A DNA stretch of 13,709 nucleotides. Source: Thermoplasmata archaeon (GTDB lineage: Archaea; Thermoplasmatota; Thermoplasmata; GCA-020350865). Below are positions 6,717 to 12,516 of this stretch, one piece after another. The stretch's first letter is position 1. Each line of letters begins with the position of its first letter. Under the pieces are notes generated by a model, which saw nothing but the letters and a program-made list of their open reading frames with translations, did not search any database and had not been told where the DNA came from. The position numbers and the translations under genes were made by a program. The DNA is taken from NCBI GenBank assembly GCA_020350865.1, contig CP070726.1:1891995-1905703 (forward strand), given 5' to 3'.

Positions 6717-7628
6717 ATGGCAGCACATCAACTGGTTGAGAATCTAAAAAACATCCATGCAGAGCAGCTGGATGAACATTTATACCTGATTATCGGTAAA
6801 AACAACGGAACATTCCCCTACTCCAACTCCCTTCTGATTGTGGACGAGCAGACGGCGTTCATCGATTCCGGCACCGGTTTGGAGGTGCTGCTGCCGATAA
6901 GGGATCATGTCGATTTCCTCATAAATTCCCACTATCACATCGATCATGTTTCGGGCAACCATCTGTTTTCAGAATTGCGTGTTTTCGAGGTGGAAGAAGG
7001 TGTCACGAGCTCCTTTGAAAGCTACAGAAGGTACGCGGGAATTCTGGGCAGTCCCGTGGAAAAGGACTGGCTTTCCTGGTTCAACGAGTATTTCACGTTC
7101 CATCCCTCATCTCCCACCCAAACGTTTGGTCCCGATGAGGTCTTTGAACTGGGAGATACTTCATGGATTGCAGTCCACACACCGGGGCACTCACCAGGCC
7201 ACTGCTGTTTTTACGAGCCTGAGAAAAAGGTCATGTTCGCCTCCGACATCGACCTGTCGGATTTTGGGCCATGGTACGGCAATCCCAATGCAAATCTGGG
7301 CCAGTTCATCGAGTCGATTAAGATGATATCCGATTTCGATATGAACATGATTGTAACATCACATACCATGCCCCTTCGAAATAACATTCAAGAGGCACTT
7401 GAGAATTACCTCGGAGTAATCTATGAAAGGGATGAGCGCATTCTAGGATTTTTGGAAATGGAAATGACTGTTGCGGCCCTGGAGAAAAAAAACATCATCT
7501 ACACGAAACGGCAGAAGAGATACGGAGCCTTTGCCTGGTTCGAGGAGAATATGATACAAAAACATCTTGATCGGTTGATCGAATTGCACAGGGTCGTAAG
7601 AGAAGGAGATACCTACAGGGCCATTTGA
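6717..7628 (+). CDS. Metallo-beta-lactamase-fold hydrolase
   Basis: This 303-aa soluble protein has the metal-binding signature HYHIDH (72-77) after the strand LLIVDEQTAFIDSGTG, then HTPGHSPGHCCFY (third metal histidine), ASDIDLSDFGPW (bridging aspartate region) and TSHTMPL (final histidine). These are the zinc or iron site residues of the family, in the usual order. The last 80 residues are helical and basic (EKKNIIYTKRQKRYG, then a segment with ENMIQKHLDRLIELHRV); in similar archaeal proteins such a tail acts as a winged-helix-like cap or dimer element. The substrate cannot be read from sequence; glyoxalase-II-like thioester hydrolysis is one option, and no flavodoxin domain is fused, so it is not an FprA-type oxidase. 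It converges with the Lrp gene, leaving 15 bp. Confidence 0.87.
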   Translation: MAAHQLVENLKNIHAEQLDEHLYLIIGKNNGTFPYSNSLLIVDEQTAFIDSGTGLEVLLPIRDHVDFLINSHYHIDHVSGNHLFSELRVFEVEEGVTSSFESYRRYAGILGSPVEKDWLSWFNEYFTFHPSSPTQTFGPDEVFELGDTSWIAVHTPGHSPGHCCFYEPEKKVMFASDIDLSDFGPWYGNPNANLGQFIESIKMISDFDMNMIVTSHTMPLRNNIQEALENYLGVIYERDERILGFLEMEMTVAALEKKNIIYTKRQKRYGAFAWFEENMIQKHLDRLIELHRVVREGDTYRAI

Positions 7629-7643
7629 ATGCAAAAAGTGCGA

Positions 7644-8096
7644 TTAGACCATCAAGATTCGCTTCTCGTCCTTTACGATATTCAGCACCAACTGGGTGTA
7701 TGTCTTGTCCACACCCGGGATGCTCAGCATCTTCCTGATGAATGAATCCAGATCAAACCTGCTCTTGAATCGGGCAATAATCACAGAATCCCATTGGCCT
7801 ATGGTGTTGTACACGGACAGGACATGGGGGTCCTTTGCAATCTTCTTCTGAATCTCTATGGTCTTGGCCTTTGATATATCCAGGCCGATTATCACAAGCA
7901 TGTCGTACCCCAGTCTCTCTGGATCGATTAAGGGGATGTATCCCCTGATGATCCCATCCAACTCCATTCTCTTGACCCTGCTTGTAACCGTGGTCAGCGA
8001 CATCTTCAACTCCCGGGATATGCGTCTGAAACTCATTCTTGCGTCCCTGTTCAACATCTTCAATATGCGCCTGTCGGTCTCATCAAATTCATGCAT
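7644..8096 (-). CDS. Lrp/AsnC-family transcriptional regulator
   Basis: The 150-aa length is standard. Residues 5-55 form the AsnC-type helix-turn-helix (DETDRRILKMLNRDARMSF, then SRELKMSLTTVTSRVKRME), and residues about 68-145 the RAM ligand-binding domain (MLVIIGLDI, VLSVYNTIGQWDSVIIARF, MLSIPGVDKTYTQLVL). Such proteins form octamers that respond to amino acids or related metabolites. A GGTGGT ribosome site precedes ATG 8096. Upstream lies an AT-rich region with tandem ATTAATATAT repeats and a palindrome containing TTGACC; the hexamer TTGACC also occurs at 8097-8102 directly over the translation start, which would suit autoregulation. Because it neighbours porGDAB, control of central 2-oxoacid metabolism is a reasonable but untested guess. 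Confidence 0.92.
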   Translation of the reverse strand: MHEFDETDRRILKMLNRDARMSFRRISRELKMSLTTVTSRVKRMELDGIIRGYIPLIDPERLGYDMLVIIGLDISKAKTIEIQKKIAKDPHVLSVYNTIGQWDSVIIARFKSRFDLDSFIRKMLSIPGVDKTYTQLVLNIVKDEKRILMV

Positions 8097-8280
8097 TTGA
8101 CCACCAAATCCGCCCTTTCCATGCCATTATGAGCGTAATTATCAGTTATTATTAATATATTCATTAATATATATTATTATTTCAGAACAATGATTTACTA
8201 ATTTAAAGGTTTTTCGGTCAATTGACCAGTTCAGTTCGGATAAATTATATATAGACATTGACAGCTATATGTCGTTGTAG
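8097..8280. promoter_or_regulatory. AT-rich control region between the Lrp gene and the small Trp-rich gene
   Basis: The region contains ATTAATATAT at 8151-8160 and again at 8163-8172 (12-bp period, close to one helical turn), the perfect palindrome GGTCAATTGACC at 8216-8227, and the TATA-like TTATATATA at 8245-8253. The palindrome ends 17 bp before the TATA box on the plus strand, in the place where archaeal activators bind. No open frame in this stretch looks coding. Confidence 0.5.
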
Positions 8281-8296
8281 CAAGGGGGGTTAAGAG

Positions 8297-8395
8297 TTGC
8301 AAGAAGATGCATGGTTGAGACTCTGGAAATGGCTATGGTATGAGGACCTGAAAACGGAAACCTCAAAGGCGCCACTCGAGCGTAAAGTGCAGTAG
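8297..8395 (+). CDS. Small Trp-rich protein, 32 aa, unrecognised
   Basis: TTG at 8297 opens a 32-codon frame ending with TAG at 8393-8395. The product starts (M)QEDAWLRLWKWLWYEDLK, with Trp at 6, 10, 12 and 14, followed by a charged tail TETSKAPLERKVQ. Signals around it are better than for most tiny frames: TATA-like box at 8245-8253, a GGGGGGT Shine-Dalgarno at 8284-8290 with a 6-nt spacer, an in-frame TAA only two codons upstream so no earlier start is possible, and an oligo-T terminator at 8413-8419. The Trp-rich part would make an amphipathic helix that could lie on a membrane or bind a larger protein. I do not recognise the family. The alternative is a non-coding RNA of about 145 nt from near 8275; the short hairpins in this region keep that open. 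Confidence 0.5.
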   Translation: MQEDAWLRLWKWLWYEDLKTETSKAPLERKVQ

Positions 8396-8402
8396 CCCGG
8401 CC

Positions 8403-8419
8403 AAAAAGCTCGTTTTTTT
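8403..8419. terminator. Bidirectional oligo-T terminator
   Basis: AAAAA (8403-8407), GCTCG and TTTTTTT (8413-8419) make a short dyad that gives an oligo-U tail in both directions. It lies between the convergent ends of the small Trp-rich gene (8395) and porB (8440), so it would end the plus transcript and, just beyond its stop, the por transcript. Confidence 0.55.
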
Positions 8420-8439
8420 ACTCCTTGCCACGGTCACAC

Positions 8440-9333
8440 TCAGAAACCGTACTTCTGGCACTTTTCATCCACTTCAGCCTGGATCTTTTCTATCTCTTCG
8501 GGTTTGTCCATGAGGTGTTTGAAACGCCGCTGGGTCTTGAGGTACTCGATGACGGGTTTCCGTTCCTTAGGCTTCTTTGTCACCTTGAGGTTGGAAAAAT
8601 CGCTGCCTTCAAGCTCCCAGAGAACAAATACCCCCGTCTGAACGGCAAGCTTGGATATCTCAATTGTCTTCTCGCTGGCGTATCCCCATCCTGTGGGGCA
8701 CGGAGCAAATACATGCAGAAAGCACGGTCCCTCCGTGTCCAAGGCTTTCCTCATCTTCTTTTTCAGGTCCTTCGGATAGGCGATGGTTGCTGTGGCAGTG
8801 TACGGGATGTCGTGGGCGGCACAGATGGCTGCAATGGGTTTTTTTGGCCTTGACTCGCCAATGCTGCATGTGCCGGCAGGTGATGTGGTGGTGGAAGCAC
8901 CGTACGGGGTGGAAGAGCACCGCTGAATACCCGTGTTCATGTATGCCTCGTTGTCGAAGCACACGTACTTTATATTGTGACCTCTTTCAAGCATACCTGA
9001 CAGTGCCTGGAATCCGATATCGAAGGTGCCCCCGTCACCTCCGAAGGCCAGGATGTTCACGCCCTTCCTCTTGCCCTTGGCTATGAGGGCGGCATCCACA
9101 CCTGAAGCCACAGCTGCTGCGTTTTCGAAGGCGGCATGGATCCATGGCACCTCCCATGCTGTCTCAGGATAACCGGTGGTCATCACCTCCAGACAGCCCG
9201 TGACCTCTGTCACAATGGTGTTGGGACCTGATTCATTTAGCACCTGTCTTACGGCCACACCTTCACCGCAGCCAGCACAGCCCCTGTGACCCGAAGCGAA
9301 CATCTCCTTTGTAACCTCACATTGCTCTGTCAT
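8440..9333 (-). CDS. porB: 2-oxoacid (probably pyruvate):ferredoxin oxidoreductase, beta subunit
   Basis: This 297-aa subunit carries thiamine diphosphate and the proximal [4Fe-4S] cluster. C19 and C22 ([10 protein letters not shown]), C47 (24 residues further on) and C211 (APCPTGW) have the spacing of the four cluster ligands. The TPP motif runs from GDGG (99-102) to N128, followed by [10 protein letters not shown] and [14 protein letters not shown], which is typical of PorB. The enzyme oxidises pyruvate with CoA to acetyl-CoA and CO2, reducing ferredoxin, or runs in reverse. The start at 9333 has an AGGTGAT Shine-Dalgarno; the frame is open further upstream only because it overlaps porA in another frame. 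It follows porA with a 10-bp gap. The substrate is inferred from the subunit order; 2-oxoisovalerate is less likely but possible. Confidence 0.92.
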   Translation of the reverse strand: MTEQCEVTKEMFASGHRGCAGCGEGVAVRQVLNESGPNTIVTEVTGCLEVMTTGYPETAWEVPWIHAAFENAAAVASGVDAALIAKGKRKGVNILAFGGDGGTFDIGFQALSGMLERGHNIKYVCFDNEAYMNTGIQRCSSTPYGASTTTSPAGTCSIGESRPKKPIAAICAAHDIPYTATATIAYPKDLKKKMRKALDTEGPCFLHVFAPCPTGWGYASEKTIEISKLAVQTGVFVLWELEGSDFSNLKVTKKPKERKPVIEYLKTQRRFKHLMDKPEEIEKIQAEVDEKCQKYGF

Positions 9334-9343
9334 GACAATCACC

Positions 9344-10525
9344 TCACAGGTTCTCCTCCTTGATATTGATCCATTCAACCATCCTCTCTGGTTTGCCCTT
9401 ATCCAAAGCCGTCTCAGCCTTTGAAACCATGTCCTCGAAATCAGGTATCGTGATGTCCCTGCCACCCAGCCCGACGATAAAGTTCATGACAATCGGCTTT
9501 TCGGATTCATTAGCATAGACTGCGGCTGCCTCTCCGAAGACCGCACCACCGAAACCGGGCGAGATGTCTCTATCGACCACTGCCAGCACCTTGGCGTTTG
9601 CGCAGATGTCCATGAGTTCCTTGGCAGGGAATGGTCGAAATACGGTCATCTTTGCGGCCCCCACCTTCTTGCCCTCCCCCCTCATCTTGTCCACCGCCGC
9701 CCTTGCGGTGCCGCTCATGGAGCCGAGAGTGAGCATTACGATATCTGCATCCTCGGTTTTGTACGGCTTGATCTTCATGTACTCCCTGCCGAATGTTTCC
9801 GAAAACTGGGCGAACACCTCGTCTATGACCTTTTCCGAGTCTTCCAGAGCCTTTGTCTGGGCGTACTTGAACTCCATGTAGTAATCCGGGGTGCCGAAGG
9901 AGCCGAAGGTCATGGGTTTTGCGGGGTCGAGCACGCCGAACGGCGGTGTGTACGGCGGCAGGAATCCATCAACAGCATCCTGTTCGGGTATGTCCACCGC
10001 CTCCATTGTATGGGTAAGCACGAAGGCATCCAGGCCCACCATGGCGGGGAGCAGTACCCTTGGATCCTCCCCCACCTTGAAGGCGATGATCATCAGGTCC
10101 AATGCCTCCTGGTTCTTCTCGGCATAGAACTGCATCCAGCCCGTGTCCCTCTCGGATATGGTGTCCTGATGGTCGCACCAGATGTTGATGGGTGCGGACA
10201 GGGCCCTGTTGCCCACCGCAACCACAATGGGTAATCTCATACCCGCTGCTATGTACAGCATCTCGTGCATGAGGGCCAGGCCCTGGGAGGCCGTGGATGT
10301 GCATGTCCTGGCACCTGCGGCCGATGCACCGATGCATGCGCTCATTGCCGAATGCTCGCTCTCCACCAATATGAACTGGGAGTCCATCTCCCCGTTGGCT
10401 ATGTACTCTGAGATCTTTTCAGGGAACAACGTGGATGGTGTTATGGGATATGCGGGTATGACCTCAGCCCTGCACAGCTTCGCCCCCAGGGCGGTTGCCA
10501 TGTTGCCTTTGATGACGTCCTTCAT
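9344..10525 (-). CDS. porA: 2-oxoacid (probably pyruvate):ferredoxin oxidoreductase, alpha subunit
   Basis: This 393-aa subunit supplies the Pyr domain and the transketolase C-like domain that complete the active site with PorB. Visible signatures are [20 protein letters not shown] (21-40), LVESEHSAM (53-61), [15 protein letters not shown] (76-90), [12 protein letters not shown] (105-116) and [19 protein letters not shown], all usual for archaeal PorA. The C-terminal third (about 240-393) contains [20 protein letters not shown] and [18 protein letters not shown], the CoA-side domain. The start at 10525 lies just inside the stop of porD (10530) with a 4-bp gap, and a GAGAAGTGATG-like ribosome site precedes it. 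It is the third gene of porGDAB. Confidence 0.93.
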   Translation of the reverse strand: MKDVIKGNMATALGAKLCRAEVIPAYPITPSTLFPEKISEYIANGEMDSQFILVESEHSAMSACIGASAAGARTCTSTASQGLALMHEMLYIAAGMRLPIVVAVGNRALSAPINIWCDHQDTISERDTGWMQFYAEKNQEALDLMIIAFKVGEDPRVLLPAMVGLDAFVLTHTMEAVDIPEQDAVDGFLPPYTPPFGVLDPAKPMTFGSFGTPDYYMEFKYAQTKALEDSEKVIDEVFAQFSETFGREYMKIKPYKTEDADIVMLTLGSMSGTARAAVDKMRGEGKKVGAAKMTVFRPFPAKELMDICANAKVLAVVDRDISPGFGGAVFGEAAAVYANESEKPIVMNFIVGLGGRDITIPDFEDMVSKAETALDKGKPERMVEWINIKEENL

Positions 10526-10529
10526 TTCA

Positions 10530-10796
10530 TCACTTCTCCTCTGGTACCAATTCGATGGCTTCCTTTGGACATTCGTAGGCGCAGATACCGCAGCCTTTGC
10601 AGTACCTGTACTCGATTTTGGGTCCGTCCTCGGTTTTCTCCACCGAGGAATCAGGACAGAACTCGTAGCAGAAAAAGCACTTCTTCGTGCATTTTTCAAA
10701 GTCGATTACCGGTCTTAGCGTTCTCCAGCTGCCTGTCTCGTAATTCTTCGAGCTACCGGGTTCGGGATTGACAGCTCCAACAGTGACCTTTGCCAT
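10530..10796 (-). CDS. porD: 2-oxoacid:ferredoxin oxidoreductase, delta subunit (two [4Fe-4S] ferredoxin)
   Basis: This 88-aa ferredoxin-like subunit relays electrons from the proximal cluster to external ferredoxin. The second cluster motif is regular (C66, C69, C72, C76 in CKGCGICAYECP). The first is unusual: C36, C40, C43, C47 in CTKKCFFCYEFCP, i.e. C-x3-C-x2-C-x3-C, one residue more than the usual C-x2-C-x2-C-x3-C. The minus-strand codons confirm the extra lysine without a frame change. The start at 10796 is the standard AKVTVGAVNPEPG N-terminus with a GGTGTGAT ribosome site. It is 4 bp downstream of porG and 4 bp upstream of porA. Confidence 0.93.
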   Translation of the reverse strand: MAKVTVGAVNPEPGSSKNYETGSWRTLRPVIDFEKCTKKCFFCYEFCPDSSVEKTEDGPKIEYRYCKGCGICAYECPKEAIELVPEEK

Positions 10797-10800
10797 GTAA

Positions 10801-11349
10801 TCACACCCCCTTGGTCTTCGTGTTGGCATCCTCTGCAGCCTTGACGTTTTCATCGGGTTTCAACGGGGCGTTCTCCATTATGGCCTCTTTTATAGCGTCC
10901 ATGCCCACGTTGCCCACTGCACTGGAATATGCTCCAAGGATGGCTGTGTTCACTATGGGGTTCGTCCTTGAGCCCAACCTGTTGTCCACTGCAATGGTTG
11001 TGGCGTCCACTGTAAAGACCCTTGCATCCGCAAATTCGAATTCGGATGGCTCCTTTACGGAGTTCAGGATGATGGCTCCACCGGACTTGAGGCCATTAGC
11101 AACGTTCACAACCTCAAGCAGCGTGGGGTCCAGGACAACCACTGCATCGGGCTCGTATATCTGCGTCTTGATGTCGATGGGTTTTTCGTCCATCCTTGTG
11201 AAGGCCATGACCGGCGCGCCTCTTCGCTCCACACCGAACATGGGAAAGGCCTGCACGTCCTTGCCCTCCTTGAATGCCGCAATGGCCAGGATGTTGGCTG
11301 CAGTGACAGCACCCTGACCTCCCCTGCCGTGAAATCTCACTTCGTACAT
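10801..11349 (-). CDS. porG: 2-oxoacid:ferredoxin oxidoreductase, gamma subunit
   Basis: This 182-aa protein begins [20 protein letters not shown], the hallmark of the gamma (PorC/PorG) family, in which the GRGGQG loop helps bind CoA/TPP at the subunit interface. Further signatures are [20 protein letters not shown] and [13 protein letters not shown]. The C-terminus ends in a Lys-rich tail. The start at 11349 is preferred to the longer frame because of the AGGTGGGAG Shine-Dalgarno and the family N-terminus. It is the promoter-proximal gene of the four-gene set, and the TATA-like box at 11399-11405 serves the whole operon. Confidence 0.93.
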   Translation of the reverse strand: MYEVRFHGRGGQGAVTAANILAIAAFKEGKDVQAFPMFGVERRGAPVMAFTRMDEKPIDIKTQIYEPDAVVVLDPTLLEVVNVANGLKSGGAIILNSVKEPSEFEFADARVFTVDATTIAVDNRLGSRTNPIVNTAILGAYSSAVGNVGMDAIKEAIMENAPLKPDENVKAAEDANTKTKGV

Positions 11350-11398
11350 CTTGTTCTCCCACCTATCGAAATACGGGAGCGGCAATACTATGGCATAG

Positions 11399-11405
11399 CT
11401 TAAAT
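11399..11405 (-). promoter_or_regulatory. TATA-like box of the porGDAB operon
   Basis: The minus strand reads ATTTAAG here, about 50 bp before the porG ATG. A start near 11375 gives a leader of about 25 nt with the AGGTGG Shine-Dalgarno. The divergent dsrE-like promoter lies 36 bp further right. Confidence 0.45.
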
Positions 11406-11440
11406 GTTGTGGTTATGTGGTGGGAGGGTTTGAATGAAAA

Positions 11441-11448
11441 TATATAAG
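11441..11448 (+). promoter_or_regulatory. TATA-like box of the DsrE-like gene
   Basis: TATATAAG lies 44 bp before ATG 11485. A transcript starting near 11468 would have a leader of about 17 nt containing GAAGGTGAT. This argues against the earlier in-frame ATG at 11434, which is upstream of the box. Confidence 0.5.
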
Positions 11449-11484
11449 ACTTTGATGTATGTACTGATTATTGAAGGTGATAGT

Positions 11485-11805
11485 ATGAAGATAGGCATCG
11501 TGATCTATTCGAATGACCCGGAGACCGTATGGAACGCGTTTCGGTTCGGAAACTTCGCATTGGATAAGGGTGATGAGGTAAAGGCATTCCTCCTTGCCAA
11601 GGGTGTGGAGGCCGAGTCCTTGGACACAGATCAATTCAAGATAACAGCGCAGATGCAGACATTCGTTGATTCTGGCGGTAAAATACTTGCCTGCGGCACC
11701 TGTCTGAAAATTCGCCAGTCCGACGGTTCTGAATTATGTCCGCTATCGACGATGAAGGATCTGCATGACATAATAAAGGAGAGCGATAAGGTTGTCACGT
11801 TCTGA
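11485..11805 (+). CDS. DsrE-family small sulfur-relay-like protein
   Basis: This 106-aa protein has the DsrE/TusD fold pattern: MKIGIVIYSNDPETVWNAFR, GDEVKAFLLAKGVEA, and ILACGTCLKIRQSDGSELCP. C70 and C73 form a CGTC pair at the position where the family carries its sulfur-binding cysteine, with a further C85. DsrE proteins accept and hand on sulfane sulfur, often beside Hdr-like or sulfur-metabolism genes. Here the gene is divergent from porGDAB and convergent with the flavodoxin-like gene. No sulfur-reduction genes are adjacent, so the donor and acceptor are unknown. Confidence 0.8.
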   Translation: MKIGIVIYSNDPETVWNAFRFGNFALDKGDEVKAFLLAKGVEAESLDTDQFKITAQMQTFVDSGGKILACGTCLKIRQSDGSELCPLSTMKDLHDIIKESDKVVTF

Positions 11806-11829
11806 TTTCACTTGAAAATTCTACCTGTT

Positions 11830-12264
11830 TTAACCCTGTAATTTTGCAATGAATCCTTCGAGCCCTGCCTCCCAGCCATCGGGAAGCCCGTTCCCCTCCT
11901 GGAAGCCGTCACCAACATGGAAATCGATTTCCGTGATCTTTACCATATTCTTCTTTGTCAAAAGCTTTGTCATGGTCTTGAGCTTGTTTCTCTTCTTCAT
12001 GCCGTGTGTGTTTATCAATCCGTACTTTTTTCCCTCCATGCCCTCAAGCTTCCGTATGAACTTCTTCATCTCCACCTGCAGCTGGAATGCCTCTGCCGGT
12101 GCAGAGAAGATATAGATGTCTGCCAAAGGCATGGCAGCGGGGTCCGCCTCACTGGTCTTGAGGAGCTGGACATTCCCACCCATCTCCCTCAGCTTCCCGG
12201 CTGTGTACTCGACACACTTTCTTCCGTTTCCAAACCTTGACCAGTAGATTATCACATACCGCAT
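11830..12264 (-). CDS. Flavodoxin-like FMN protein
   Basis: This 144-aa single-domain protein starts with YVIIYWSRFGNGRKCVEYTA. The SRFGNG loop (9-14) is a variant of the flavodoxin phosphate-binding loop, with Gly where many have Thr. DIYIFSAPAEAFQLQ is the second FMN-contact strand and loop, and GKKYGLINTHGM the third. The last part (FHVGDGFQEGNGLPDGWEAGLEGF) is Gly-rich. It probably shuttles single electrons, a fitting partner for ferredoxin-linked POR or Hdr, though a flavodoxin-fold regulatory role cannot be excluded. The gene ends 24 bp from the convergent DsrE-like gene. Its TATA-like box lies at 12295-12302 on the minus strand, between ATCATC (12288-12293) and GATGAT (12303-12308). 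Confidence 0.85.
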   Translation of the reverse strand: MRYVIIYWSRFGNGRKCVEYTAGKLREMGGNVQLLKTSEADPAAMPLADIYIFSAPAEAFQLQVEMKKFIRKLEGMEGKKYGLINTHGMKKRNKLKTMTKLLTKKNMVKITEIDFHVGDGFQEGNGLPDGWEAGLEGFIAKLQG

Positions 12265-12294
12265 CTTACCACAAAACGGGAAAATAAATCATCG

Positions 12295-12302
12295 TATAAA
12301 AA
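12295..12302 (-). promoter_or_regulatory. TATA-like box of the flavodoxin-like gene
   Basis: The minus strand reads TTTTTATA, about 31 bp before the ATG at 12264, so the transcript would be nearly leaderless. The 6-bp inverted repeat ATCATC/GATGAT brackets it. Confidence 0.4.
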
Positions 12303-12414
12303 GATGATAGGAAGATTGTTTAGGAAGAAAATTTGTCCTTAATAGAGGGAGAATGACACTCAACTTTCACTTCTCTACCTCAAGAGTTATCATAAGGTTC
12401 CGTGTCGATAGTAA

Positions 12415-12428
12415 ATATTTATAAATAT
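12415..12428 (+). promoter_or_regulatory. 14-bp palindrome ATATTTATAAATAT, likely TATA element of the WD40-GTPase gene
   Basis: The perfect palindrome contains TTTATAAA readable on both strands, and is followed by further AT-rich steps to 12445. On the plus strand it would start a transcript near 12447, giving a leader of about 70 nt to ATG 12517, longer than for other genes here. The ribosome site GGAAGG lies at 12502-12507 with a spacer of 9 nt. Confidence 0.4.
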
Positions 12429-12516
12429 ACATATCATTATCTACATATCTAGAATTTAACATAGTCGGACATAAATGCCGCATATTACGGAATAAATTGA
12501 AGGAAGGCATAAGACA

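Noticed and set aside
8275..8420. Known structured RNA (SRP RNA, RNase P RNA, tRNA) in the gap before porB
   Set aside because: None of the conserved cores, such as the SRP tetraloop region, P4 of RNase P or a T-arm, can be found; a small coding gene fits the signals better.
8440..11349. 2-oxoisovalerate or 2-oxoglutarate oxidoreductase instead of POR
   Set aside because: Gene order gamma-delta-alpha-beta and the PorA/PorB motifs favour the pyruvate type; KOR usually has another order. VOR cannot be excluded from sequence alone, so it is noted in the entry.
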